From Candidatus Kaiserbacteria bacterium (GTDB taxonomy: Bacteria > Patescibacteriota > Minisyncoccia > Phycocordibacterales > UBA2100), in the NCBI GenBank assembly GCA_016186695.1, contig JACPLC010000003.1:1-49318 (forward strand): a stretch of DNA of 49,318 nucleotides, written 5' to 3'. Each line of letters begins with the position of its first letter. Position 1 is the first letter of the stretch. The position numbers and the translations under genes were made by a program. This document shows positions 31,812 through 39,721 of the stretch, piece by piece. The notes beneath the pieces are model-generated. The model saw nothing but the letters and a program-made list of their open reading frames with translations. It was not told where the DNA came from and did not search any database.

Positions 31812-32654
31812 TCACCTTGGACGACCTCTTTTAATTTTGTCCTGTATAACTTTGAGTGTTCTATCATTAAACGTTTTATACCTTCCTCCCCCTCCTGTAA
31901 GATAATATGAAAGTGCCCCGGGCTTTCTGTGGTTACTTTTAGCAATATCGCTCGCGGTCATTGAACCCGAGAGCGCTTGTGCAAGAATACGGAGCACTTC
32001 TTCCAAAAGGACAGGGTGTCCATGGGCTCGTGCGCGCGAATCTGCCGTACCGGGCGCTCTCCACAAGAATGCTGACGGAATACAACCTTCAGTGAATATT
32101 TCTTCAGGCGTAAGTCCGCTTAATTGCTCAATCTCAGCAAGAGATTTCTGAATTCCCGGAAATCGATCAAGGTGACGAAAAGGAAACGTTTCGCGCTGGT
32201 GATTTGCAAGTCTGAGAGCATCTTTAAATGCGGGAGAGCCCATTCCTCTAAGTTTGCCGGCTCCTTCATTTTCACCAAAAAATTGCTGCCTTTCCTCCGC
32301 TCGAACACCCAATAGATGCAGATTCGCGTTGCGTACCAGAGTCTCTCTTCCCCGCGCTTGCAGGGGAATGTCGGTAAATAATCCCGCAGGATTTTTCTCC
32401 GAATTGTAGAGTCTGGAATTCAGCGAAAATCGGCCGAGGAACAGTTCGGGAACCGCGGGATCCTTCGCCTCGCATAAGTAGCAAACCGCTTTTGGGACCA
32501 TCAAACTCTGTCCCCGCGCGACAAGTTCGTGCACAGGTTTGTCGAGGCCAAGTATTTCCTCTTCAGTAAGAGCTGCAATTTGTTCCGGACCAACCGTGAG
32601 GACTTTCCCTCGTAATGCCTGATCAATTGTTTTTGGTTTCTCAGGTGAAGACAT
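31812..32654 (-). CDS. Hypothetical protein, 280 aa
   Basis: Not recognised. The protein is soluble, mostly helical, with one CYLC pair (residues about 58-61). The C-terminal segment MTASDIAKSNHRKPGALSYYLTGGGGRYKTFNDRTLKVIQDKI looks like a possible DNA-binding HTH. It begins 11 bases after the gyrA stop and could be co-transcribed. No signal peptide or membrane span. Confidence 0.6.
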   Translation of the reverse strand: MSSPEKPKTIDQALRGKVLTVGPEQIAALTEEEILGLDKPVHELVARGQSLMVPKAVCYLCEAKDPAVPELFLGRFSLNSRLYNSEKNPAGLFTDIPLQARGRETLVRNANLHLLGVRAEERQQFFGENEGAGKLRGMGSPAFKDALRLANHQRETFPFRHLDRFPGIQKSLAEIEQLSGLTPEEIFTEGCIPSAFLWRAPGTADSRARAHGHPVLLEEVLRILAQALSGSMTASDIAKSNHRKPGALSYYLTGGGGRYKTFNDRTLKVIQDKIKRGRPR

Positions 32655-32665
32655 GGCAGGTTGAC

Positions 32666-35152
32666 TTACACGGTACTTTCTTCAGCTTCGAAGACGACAA
32701 ACGAGGCGACGGAGTCGCCTTCGCGCATTTTCATGACGCGGACGCCCTGCGTCGCGCGGGAGAGTGTTGGAATTTCGTCGAGGCCGGTGCGGATAGTCTG
32801 CGACTTTTTGGACATCGCGACCAATTCTCCGCCACCGAGAACGACGACTGCACCCACGAGCTGCTTGGTCTTTGCAGTGATCGACATCGTCTTGATGCCG
32901 GAGCCGCCCCTACCTTGCACCTTGTATTCATCGAGTTTCGTCTTCTTGCCGTAGCCGGTGGAAGAGAGTACAAGCAATTCACCTTTCGCCCCCTTCGGCA
33001 CGACACCGGTGCCGACGATCTCATCGCCCTTCCCAAGCTTCATGCCGCGCACGCCGGCGGCTTGCCGTCCCATCTCGCGCACACTCTTTTCATCAAATCT
33101 GATGGATTGTCCCTTGGCGGTCACCAAGACGACCGAATCGCCTTTGTGCACAAACGCTGCCGAAATCAGCGCATCGCCTTTGTCGAGACCGATCGCGATA
33201 AGGCCGCTCCTCCTGACTTCGTGAAATTTGTTGGCCGCTACTTTCTTCACGGTCCCGCGCTTCGTCGCCATCAGAAGCGAGAGGCCTTCGACTGCTTTCT
33301 TTTCCTTCGGCATCGCCAAAATCGAGGTCACATTCTCGTCCTGCTCGAGTGAGAGAAAGTTCATGATTGATTTTCCTTTGGTCGCCCGTTTCCCTTCCGG
33401 TAGCTCGTACATCTTGAGCTGGTAGACCTTGCCGCGATCAGAGAAAAAGAGAAGGTCCGAGTGTGCAGAGGCGGTAAGGAACTGCGTCACGAAATCCTCT
33501 TCTTTCGTGTCGAGATCGACGACACCCACACCGCCGCGCTTCTGGCGCCGGTACTCGGCCGGATTGGTACGCTTGATATAGCCGCCCTGCGTGAGGACGA
33601 CGACATAATCTTCATCTGCGACGAGGTCTTCCGCGGAGAGAAGTTTGGCCGGACGCTTCACGATTTTTGTGCGACGATCATCTCCGTACTTCTCTATCAC
33701 CTCGCGGATCTCCTTCTTGATGAGCTCGAGAAGCTTCTTCTCGCTCTTTAAGAGCGCCGAGAGCTCCTCGATCAAGGCCTGCACCTCTTTCAATTCGTCC
33801 TCGATCTTTTTGCGCTCAAGGCCCGCAAGCTTTTGCAGGCGCATGTCGAGAATCGCGTTTGCCTGCCGCTCGGAGAATTTGAATGTCTTCATCAAGCTTG
33901 CACGGGCGTCGTCCACGTCTTTGCTCTTCTTGATGAGCTTGATGATTTCGTCTATATGATCGAGTGCTTTCTTAAGACCAAGGAGAATGTGTTCACGTTC
34001 CTGTGCGCGCGCAAGATCAAACTTCGTCCGTTTGGTAACGACTTCGCGGCGAAATGCGATGAAGTATTCGAGGAGCGCTTTGAGCGCGAGCGTCTGAGGT
34101 ACGCCGTCGACGAGTGCAACGATATTGTAGTGGAAGGTTTCCTCGAGCTGGGTATGTTTGTAGAGATAGTTCAAGACCGTTTGTGCGTTGGCATTGTTTT
34201 TGAGTTCAACCACAACACGGATATCTTTCGTCGACTCGTCGCGGATGTCGCGGATGCCTTCCAGTTTTTTCTCGTGCACAAGGTCTGCGATCTTTGTGAG
34301 AAGGTCGGCCTTGTTCACGCGGAACGGGATCGAGGTGATGACGACTTGATAGTCGCCCTTTTTACCTTCGACAATCTCCGCATCGCCACGCACGACGACG
34401 GGCCCGCGGCCTGTTGCGTAGGCATGCGCAATGTCTTTCTGATTGAAGGCAATGCAGCCGGTCGGAAAATCCGGCCCCTGCACGAAGGAGAGAAGCTCCT
34501 CGGTCGTCGCTTCGGGATTTTCAATGAGATGTACGGCGGCCTCGCACACTTCGCGCAGGTTGTGCGGCGGAATGTTGGAAGCCATGCCGACCGCGATCCC
34601 CAGCGTGCCATTCAATAGGAGGTTCGGTATCGCCGCGGGCATCACCGATGGTTCCTGTTTAGTGTTGTCGTAGTTGGGGCGAAACGCCACCGTTTCTTTT
34701 TCGATGTCGTGCAGGAGCTCTGCGGCGAGGCGTGACATCTTCGCCTCTGTGTAGCGGTATGCCGCGGGCGCGTCGCCGTCGATGGAGCCAAAGTTGCCCT
34801 GCCCGACGATAAGCGGGTAGCGCATCGTGAAATCCTGCGCCATTTTCACCATCGCGTCATAGACGGCTGCGTCGCCGTGCGGGTGGTACTTGCCGATAAC
34901 GTCGCCCACGACCGTTGCCGATTTGCGCGTCTTTGCAGAAACGGTGAGCCCTGCCTCCTGCATCGCGTACAAAATACGCCGGTGCACTGGCTTCAAGCCG
35001 TCGCGCACGTCGGGGAGCGCACGCGCCGTGATGACGGACATCGCGTAATCGAGATAGCTCTCCCGCATCTCTATGGAGATGTTTCGCGGGACTATGCCGC
35101 GCGCGCGGAGGGGCGCGGAAGCATCAGCTGGTTTGTCCTTTTCGCGCGCCAT
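32666..35152 (-). CDS. gyrA: DNA gyrase subunit A
   Basis: 828 residues. Breakage-reunion core: [42 protein letters not shown], catalytic tyrosine in [10 protein letters not shown] (about Tyr134), coiled-coil region and a six-bladed C-terminal propeller. A GyrA-box-like KRGGVGV identifies it as gyrase rather than ParC. The residue matching E. coli Ser83 is Ala (HGDAAVYD), a position linked to quinolone sensitivity; the Asp87 equivalent is kept. gyrB is not in the window. A -10 TATACT (35164-35169) precedes the ATG by 11 bases. Confidence 0.97.
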   Translation of the reverse strand: MAREKDKPADASAPLRARGIVPRNISIEMRESYLDYAMSVITARALPDVRDGLKPVHRRILYAMQEAGLTVSAKTRKSATVVGDVIGKYHPHGDAAVYDAMVKMAQDFTMRYPLIVGQGNFGSIDGDAPAAYRYTEAKMSRLAAELLHDIEKETVAFRPNYDNTKQEPSVMPAAIPNLLLNGTLGIAVGMASNIPPHNLREVCEAAVHLIENPEATTEELLSFVQGPDFPTGCIAFNQKDIAHAYATGRGPVVVRGDAEIVEGKKGDYQVVITSIPFRVNKADLLTKIADLVHEKKLEGIRDIRDESTKDIRVVVELKNNANAQTVLNYLYKHTQLEETFHYNIVALVDGVPQTLALKALLEYFIAFRREVVTKRTKFDLARAQEREHILLGLKKALDHIDEIIKLIKKSKDVDDARASLMKTFKFSERQANAILDMRLQKLAGLERKKIEDELKEVQALIEELSALLKSEKKLLELIKKEIREVIEKYGDDRRTKIVKRPAKLLSAEDLVADEDYVVVLTQGGYIKRTNPAEYRRQKRGGVGVVDLDTKEEDFVTQFLTASAHSDLLFFSDRGKVYQLKMYELPEGKRATKGKSIMNFLSLEQDENVTSILAMPKEKKAVEGLSLLMATKRGTVKKVAANKFHEVRRSGLIAIGLDKGDALISAAFVHKGDSVVLVTAKGQSIRFDEKSVREMGRQAAGVRGMKLGKGDEIVGTGVVPKGAKGELLVLSSTGYGKKTKLDEYKVQGRGGSGIKTMSITAKTKQLVGAVVVLGGGELVAMSKKSQTIRTGLDEIPTLSRATQGVRVMKMREGDSVASFVVFEAEESTV

Positions 35153-35216
35153 GATTTACGCTTAGTATAGCAGAAAAATGCCTACATTGCAGCTCCGATA
35201 TCGCTCAAAAACCGCT

Positions 35217-35579
35217 CTACTGCGGGCTCGTTTCGTAGCCACCAAACGAGGACGAGTCGCCTCCCGATGTGTCCTCGTATGCAGGGACAGGCTGATACTG
35301 CTGCGAGGATTGATTCCGAGCCTCCATGAGCGCATCAACATCGCTGAACGACTCCATCAATTCAGCTTGGGCATCACGCACCGTAGAAAAATTGAACTCG
35401 TCCTGTGCCCCGCCACCGAGTTGCTGCAGCTGCGCGCCACGCTGAATTTTTCTGAAAAAGAAAAACCCCCACCCGACGAGAAGTATCAATACAACCGCAA
35501 CCGCGATCCCGCCCGCCACAGCTTTTTTCTCGTCCTTCGACTTGTCCTTAAGATTGTCGACAGTTTTTTGTATCACCAT
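35217..35579 (-). CDS. Single-span membrane protein, 120 aa
   Basis: A charged cytoplasmic-like N-terminus (VDNLKDKSKDEKKA), one transmembrane helix (GGIAVAVVLILLVGWGFFFF), then a Gln/Ser/Gly-rich tail (QSSQQYQPVPAYEDTSGGDSSS). The family is unknown. It starts two bases after the MBL-fold gene, so the two are co-transcribed. Confidence 0.68.
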   Translation of the reverse strand: MVIQKTVDNLKDKSKDEKKAVAGGIAVAVVLILLVGWGFFFFRKIQRGAQLQQLGGGAQDEFNFSTVRDAQAELMESFSDVDALMEARNQSSQQYQPVPAYEDTSGGDSSSFGGYETSPQ

Positions 35580-35581
35580 AG

Positions 35582-36199
35582 TCAGGATGAAAGTACCACG
35601 ACCTCGCTTTCTTTGCCGACGACATCGCGCGGCTTCAGCGTAAGCTTCTCGACAGGCTTCGCTTCTTCACCTGCTTCTTTCAAAAATTGTTTCAACGCTT
35701 TGTCGTCATACAAAACAGGAACAACGATCTTCGCTTCGAGTTTGACGGCAAGTTTCTGGGCTTCAGAGGGTGAGAGTGCGCCTGCGCCACTGACTGGAAT
35801 GATGAGAATGTCGGGCGCGTCCATCTCCAATATTTCCGAAGGGAGATCGAGGTCGCCGAGCGCGCCGAGGTACATGACGGAAAGTCCGTCGAAGTGGACC
35901 GAATACACAGTATTTGTGCGCGCCTCGCCTCCGTACTTCGAGCCCGAAGGGAAACCGGTCGCCGTAATGTCCTTCACCTCATATTCGCCCGGACCCGCGA
36001 CCACGAACGGCTGTTTATCTCCACGTCCAGCTTCCTCCACACCATTCATGTCGGGATGATTGAGCGAGATGAATGCGATATCGGCACCGAAATTTGTCTG
36101 CTTAAAATTCTTTGAGCCTTTCGAGATGGGCCCGAAGACGAGCGTCGTATCCCCTGCCTGTGCCCGTACGCATGCACCTTCATGGAACGTCAAAATCAT
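35582..36199 (-). CDS. MBL-fold protein with degenerate metal site
   Basis: About 205 residues: ILTFHEGACVRAQAGDTTLVFGP (N-terminal MBL strand pattern of the UlaG/L-ascorbate-lactonase-like group), IAFISLNHPDMNGVEE at the place of HxHxDH, PFVVAGPGEYEVKDITATGFPS, VYSVHFDGLSVMYLGALGDL and PDILIIPVSG. Only one His of the metal motif remains, so hydrolase activity is doubtful. A -10 TATACT (36206-36211) leaves exactly 6 bases to the ATG at 36199, which rules out the ATG at 36205. Operon with the 35217 gene. Confidence 0.78.
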   Translation of the reverse strand: MILTFHEGACVRAQAGDTTLVFGPISKGSKNFKQTNFGADIAFISLNHPDMNGVEEAGRGDKQPFVVAGPGEYEVKDITATGFPSGSKYGGEARTNTVYSVHFDGLSVMYLGALGDLDLPSEILEMDAPDILIIPVSGAGALSPSEAQKLAVKLEAKIVVPVLYDDKALKQFLKEAGEEAKPVEKLTLKPRDVVGKESEVVVLSS

Positions 36200-36228
36200 G
36201 CGCATAGTATACATCCACGTGCGCGGGA

Positions 36229-36256
36229 TTGACGAACACCGTGGCAGGTTCATAGT
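36229..36256 (+). promoter_or_regulatory. Promoter of the 36333 gene
   Basis: -35 TTGACG (36229-36234), 16-bp spacer, -10 CATAGT (36251-36256), giving a leader of about 70 nt with a strong SD at its end. Confidence 0.5.
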
Positions 36257-36332
36257 GAATGGAGTACCTGGTGGAGAGACCCATCACCCAACAGGAATGT
36301 ACCAACGATGGGAGGAAACACTGGAGGCCGCT

Positions 36333-36713
36333 ATGAAGTCGCGTCTCCTTGTCGGAATACTGACACTCTTCTTGACTCCGTCGACTACATTGGCAGAAGA
36401 GAAGGGCATACCAGTTCACGGCTACTTCTATATTTCGGGCGACGAGTGGGCAACGTTTTCGGCCACGGTCGAGACAAATTCACCCCGCGAAGCACTCTGG
36501 GGTGGAATGTTGACTATGCGTGGGTTTGCCGAGTGGACTCGAGAGGCAAAACGACTCGCAGGAACCGTCATCCTGCCTGGAGGAGAACGTCTCGTCACGT
36601 ACTCCGCCGACAGTAGGAACAACCTCGCCGGCATCAAGGATCCTGCCCCCGCCGAAACATCGGAACACAAATTGAGAAATTTTGGGGCAGTTCCGATCTT
36701 CAACTTCAAATGA
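36333..36713 (+). CDS. Small secreted hypothetical protein
   Basis: 126 residues with a clear Sec signal peptide (MKSRLLVGILTLFLTPSTTLAEE, cleavage after TLA). The mature part is beta-rich (VHGYFYISGDEWATFSATVETN; AGTVILPGGERLVTYSADS). The family is not recognised. GGAGG at 36323-36327 lies 5 bases before the ATG, which decides the start inside a longer open frame. A hairpin (36731-36756) follows. Member of the SD-plus-terminator orphan set. Confidence 0.68.
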   Translation: MKSRLLVGILTLFLTPSTTLAEEKGIPVHGYFYISGDEWATFSATVETNSPREALWGGMLTMRGFAEWTREAKRLAGTVILPGGERLVTYSADSRNNLAGIKDPAPAETSEHKLRNFGAVPIFNFK

Positions 36714-36730
36714 CGGCGGCTCAATCTTGC

Positions 36731-36756
36731 GAACCCCGGCACTTTTGCTGGGGTTC
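36731..36756 (+). terminator. Hairpin terminator, weak U-tract
   Basis: Stem GAACCCCGGC / GCTGGGGTTC (10 pairs, one G-T), loop ACTTTT; the following bases are T-rich but interrupted. It ends just before the rpsA promoter. Confidence 0.6.
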
Positions 36757-36761
36757 ATCAT

Positions 36762-36790
36762 TTGCATTTTCCCGATCTCTACTATATATT
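36762..36790 (+). promoter_or_regulatory. rpsA promoter
   Basis: -35 TTGCAT (36762-36767), 17-bp spacer, -10 TATATT (36785-36790). A second -10-like TATTAT/TATAAA occurs at 36824-36832, so two start sites are possible. Confidence 0.5.
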
Positions 36791-36835
36791 GTGCGGGCGC
36801 CTAAGGGCGTATTTTAGTAGAGTCTATTATAAAGA

Positions 36836-36895
36836 GCGTTCGGTAAGACTTCCCTGCAGAGAGTCACAGTAGCGTAGGCAGGATAGTCCGAGCGC
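36836..36895 (+). promoter_or_regulatory. Structured 5' leader of rpsA
   Basis: A long interrupted stem: GCGTTCG/CGAGCGC, GACT/AGTC and CCTGC/GCAGG with small bulges and a 20-base loop, ending 8 bases before the ATG. A role in S1 autoregulation or start-site access is inferred from position. Confidence 0.55.
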
Positions 36896-36903
36896 ACAGA
36901 AGC

Positions 36904-38031
36904 ATGAGTTCAACAGCAGTCGAAGAAAAGAAGGTCGTTACGAACGAGGAAAACGAAACCGAAGCGGCTCCCAAAAAGGAAGGGCCGATGGCGGAACTTT
37001 TGAATTCGGTCGGGAAGCCTCCGGTCGTTGACGACGTGGTCGAAGGACCGGTGGTGGCAGTCGGCCGCGCACGTGTCTTTGTCGATTTGCATCCCTTCGG
37101 CACCGGCATCATTTTCGGCCGCGAATATCTCTCGGCGCGCGAAACTCTAAAAAACGTCAACCTCGGCGATACCATCACGGCGAAGGTGGTCGGGACGGAC
37201 AATGTGGAGGGATACATCGAGCTTTCACTCCGCGAGGCACGGCAAGCGCTCATCTGGAACGAAGCAGAGGGCGCAATGCAGAAAAAGACCGTCTTCGAAC
37301 TTCCGGTTGCCGAAGCAAACAAGGGCGGGCTCATCATTCAGTGGAATGGTTTACAGGGATTTCTCCCCGCCTCGCAACTTTCTCCCACGCATTACCCGCG
37401 CGTTCCCGACGGAGATAAAGACAAAATATTTGCCGAACTGAAAAAACTTGTGGGCACCAAACTTGAAGTTGCGATTATTACCGCGAGCCCCAAGGAGAAC
37501 AAACTTATCTTCGGGGAAAAAGGGGCAGGTGGAAGCGAGCGCGCATCGCTCGTGGAGAAATACCACGTGGGCGATGTCGTCGAAGGCGTTGTCACCGGAG
37601 CAACAGAATTTGGTGTTTTCGTGAAGCTCGAGGAAGGGCTGGAGGGCCTCGTACACATTTCAGAAATGGATTGGGCGCTCGTCGAAAATCCGAAGACACG
37701 CTATCGCGTGGGCGAGGGCGTGAAGGTGAAGGTCATTGAGATCAAGGAAGACAAAATTTCACTCTCCATCAAAGCGCTTGTTGATGATCCGTGGAAAGCG
37801 GCAGCAGCAAAATATCACAAGGATCAGAAAGTGGATGCCGTCATCATTAAATACAACAAGCATGGCGCACTCGCCTCAATAGAAGAAGGTGTCGCCGGTC
37901 TCGTGCACATCTCCGAATTTGCAAACGAAGAAGACCTACGCTCAAAACTCGAGCTGGGAAAGGTATATCCATTCACCATCACCTTCTTCGAACCAAAAGA
38001 TCGCCGGATGACTCTCAAACCAGCTGGGTAA
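36904..38031 (+). CDS. rpsA: 30S ribosomal protein S1
   Basis: 375 residues with four S1/OB-type repeats. Repeats 1 and 2 (about 45-200) are diverged (VVEGPVVAVGRARVFVDLHPFGTGIIFG; KGGLIIQWNGLQGFLPASQLSP). Repeats 3 and 4 are typical (GDVVEGVVTGATEFGVFVKLEEGLEGLVHISEMD; DAVIIKYNKHGALASIEEGVAGLVHISEF). The acidic N-terminal tail may dock to the ribosome. Four domains rather than the six of large S1 is common in reduced genomes. It is preceded by a structured leader. Confidence 0.92.
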   Translation: MSSTAVEEKKVVTNEENETEAAPKKEGPMAELLNSVGKPPVVDDVVEGPVVAVGRARVFVDLHPFGTGIIFGREYLSARETLKNVNLGDTITAKVVGTDNVEGYIELSLREARQALIWNEAEGAMQKKTVFELPVAEANKGGLIIQWNGLQGFLPASQLSPTHYPRVPDGDKDKIFAELKKLVGTKLEVAIITASPKENKLIFGEKGAGGSERASLVEKYHVGDVVEGVVTGATEFGVFVKLEEGLEGLVHISEMDWALVENPKTRYRVGEGVKVKVIEIKEDKISLSIKALVDDPWKAAAAKYHKDQKVDAVIIKYNKHGALASIEEGVAGLVHISEFANEEDLRSKLELGKVYPFTITFFEPKDRRMTLKPAG

Positions 38032-38052
38032 TCCTTCCACTCCCACTCCCCG

Positions 38053-38176
38053 GCACCGCGAAATGTGCGCGGCAGGTTGTGAGCCGTCTTCTCGCAGCGC
38101 GTCGGCGCGAGAGGGAGCGCCGTGCGAGCACGCACGGACGCGACGGCGAACACCTGCTGCGGGCGTTTCGCGGTGC
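38053..38176. repeat. Three-way-junction palindrome (copy B)
   Basis: Outer stem segments GCACCGCGAAA (38053-38063)/TTTCGCGGTGC (38166-38176), GCAGGT (38072-38077)/ACCTGC (38152-38157) and GCCGTC (38083-38088)/GACGGC (38142-38147). Inner hairpins are TCTCGC/GCGAGA (38090-38112) and CCGTGC/GCACGG (38120-38137). It fills the gap between convergent rpsA and pth and touches the pth stop. Confidence 0.7.
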
Positions 38177-38766
38177 TAATTAAACTTATTCATCGCTCGT
38201 TCACGGCCATCGCGCACGATTGTTTCGAGTGCATCCGCGACCCGTTTGAAAACTGGCTTCAGTGTGGCGAGCTCGTGTGCACGAAACTTCGTGAGAATAA
38301 AATTGTTGACCACCTTCTTCCCTTCCGGTTTTCGCAGAGTACCGGTTGCCGTCGATGGCGAGACGCCGATACGCACGCGGGTAAACTTCTGCGTCTTCAC
38401 CGAGCGAATTATCGACTCAAGTCCCTTGTGTCCACCGCTTCCACGGTCAAATGAGATCTTTATCTTGCCAAGCGGCAGATCCAGATCGTCATGCACGACC
38501 ACCATCCGCTCGGCCGCTTTCTGATTTTTGACGTATTTTGCGAGGGCTGTGCCTGATTTATTCATAAATGTGTCGGGAAGCACCAAGGCAACGGCTGTTT
38601 TGCCCACCATGCCGCCCCCCGTGATCGATTTTTTCGCTTTATCCGGCTTAAAGCCGTTCAATCCCGCAGTTTTTGCGAAAAATTCGACCGCCATACGGCC
38701 GCAATTATGCCGCGTCGAGTCATATTCCTCTCCCGGATTCCCCAAACCGACGATGACCCAAGCCAT
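38176..38766 (-). CDS. pth: Peptidyl-tRNA hydrolase
   Basis: Releases tRNA from prematurely dropped peptidyl-tRNA. MAWVIVGLGNPGEEYDSTRHNCGRMAVEFFA contains the catalytic His20; ALVLPDTFMNKSG, VVVHDDLDLPLGKIKISFDRGSGGHKGLESI contains the Asp, and FTRVRIGVSP follows. At 196 residues it has normal length. The C-terminal part (RVADALETIVRDGRERAMNKFN) is standard. It stands alone and is convergent with rpsA. Confidence 0.95.
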   Translation of the reverse strand: MAWVIVGLGNPGEEYDSTRHNCGRMAVEFFAKTAGLNGFKPDKAKKSITGGGMVGKTAVALVLPDTFMNKSGTALAKYVKNQKAAERMVVVHDDLDLPLGKIKISFDRGSGGHKGLESIIRSVKTQKFTRVRIGVSPSTATGTLRKPEGKKVVNNFILTKFRAHELATLKPVFKRVADALETIVRDGRERAMNKFN

Positions 38767-38822
38767 AACGCGCCATTCTATCAGAAAATTTCCTTATTAC
38801 CTCACCCAAAGCATGCAAATGA

Positions 38823-38920
38823 GGCGCGATGTGGCGGCTGGAGACTCTCGAGTTCGGCGGAACGAGAGCGGAGAAATTTTTCAGCAGAAAAATTTCGTAC
38901 TCCAGCCGCCATTTCGTGCC
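38823..38920. repeat. Three-way-junction palindrome (copy C)
   Basis: Outer arms TGGCGGCTGGAG (38832-38843) and CTCCAGCCGCCA (38900-38911), extended imperfectly to 38823 and 38920. Inner hairpins are CTCTCG/CGAGAG (38845-38868) and AAATTTTTC-AGCA-GAAAAATTT (38874-38895). It lies upstream of lepB. Confidence 0.72.
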
Positions 38921-38946
38921 GAAGCTACATGCAACACTCCCCCCGC

Positions 38947-38976
38947 TTGGTGTCAATGCATGCGGGAGAGTAGAAT
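38947..38976 (+). promoter_or_regulatory. lepB leaderless promoter
   Basis: -35 TTGGTG (38947-38952), 18-bp spacer, -10 TAGAAT (38971-38976), then 6 bases to the ATG at 38983. Confidence 0.55.
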
Positions 38977-38982
38977 GCCGCG

Positions 38983-39579
38983 ATGGAACATCCCGTGATG
39001 AAGGGAAACACATCACCGGAGACTCAAAAAAAGAATTCGCAGGGCTCACTCTTGGGTTATACAGTTGTCGCGCTCGGCCTTGCTCTCTTTATCCGTTTTT
39101 TTGTCGCGGCGCCGTACGTCGTTTCGGGCGCTTCGATGGATCCGGGCTTTGAAGACTGGCACTACCTCATTATTGACCGTATCTCGTACGATATCGGCGA
39201 CCCACAAAGGGGCGACGTCATTGTTTTCGACCTTCCGCAAGAGGGCGGACGCTCACTCATCAAGCGTGTTATCGGCATCCCTGGAGAAACCGTCATTCTC
39301 AACGGGCAGAGCGTGACCATTGTGAACGAAAAACACCCGAAAGGATTCACTCTTGAGGAACCCTACCTCGACCCCAAGAATCTCGAAGGCTCAAACGACA
39401 TGCGTGTCACGCTCGGGGAGGATGAATATTTCGTGCTCGGCGACAATCGCCGTGTTTCGGCAGACTCGCGCATCTGGGGAACGCTTGCCCGCGAGAACAT
39501 TGTCGGCCGCGCACTCATCCGTCTCTACCCGCTCGATCAAATCTCACTCCTGCCCGGAGAAGCGCGGTACGAAGAATAA
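38983..39579 (+). CDS. lepB: Signal peptidase I
   Basis: Ser-Lys dyad membrane protease that removes Sec signal peptides. One transmembrane helix (about 24-45), then YVVSGASMDPGF with nucleophile Ser51, RGDVIVFDLP, SLIKRVIGIPGETV with Lys94, and VLGDNRRVSADSRIWG (box E). 198 residues with a single membrane span, as in Gram-positive-type enzymes. It can serve the many signal-peptide proteins of the window. Confidence 0.95.
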   Translation: MEHPVMKGNTSPETQKKNSQGSLLGYTVVALGLALFIRFFVAAPYVVSGASMDPGFEDWHYLIIDRISYDIGDPQRGDVIVFDLPQEGGRSLIKRVIGIPGETVILNGQSVTIVNEKHPKGFTLEEPYLDPKNLEGSNDMRVTLGEDEYFVLGDNRRVSADSRIWGTLARENIVGRALIRLYPLDQISLLPGEARYEE

Positions 39580-39591
39580 ATCCGAAGTACG

Positions 39592-39712
39592 AAATCCTAA
39601 ACTCGAAACAAATTCGAAATATGAAATTCGAAATCAAAAACGAAATGCCGAGTTCGTTTCGAACTTTGAATTTGAAAATTTGTGCTTGTTTAGGATTTCG
39701 AGTTTAGGATTT
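39592..39712. repeat. AT-rich inverted-repeat (MITE-like) unit
   Basis: 17-bp exact inverted arms AAATCCTAAACTCGAAA (39592-39608) and TTTCGAGTTTAGGATTT (39696-39712) enclose AT-rich sequence with further AAATTCGAAAT-type symmetry. Base composition is sharply different from its surroundings. It lies between lepB and the HisRS-like gene, ending 9 bases before the latter's ATG. Confidence 0.75.
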
Positions 39713-39721
39713 AGAATTTTT

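Noticed and set aside
39580-39721. Repetitive AAATTCGAAAT segments as a CRISPR or coding extension of the HisRS-like gene
   Set aside because: Units are irregular and palindromic rather than evenly spaced; read as protein they give low-complexity sequence not seen in HisRS.
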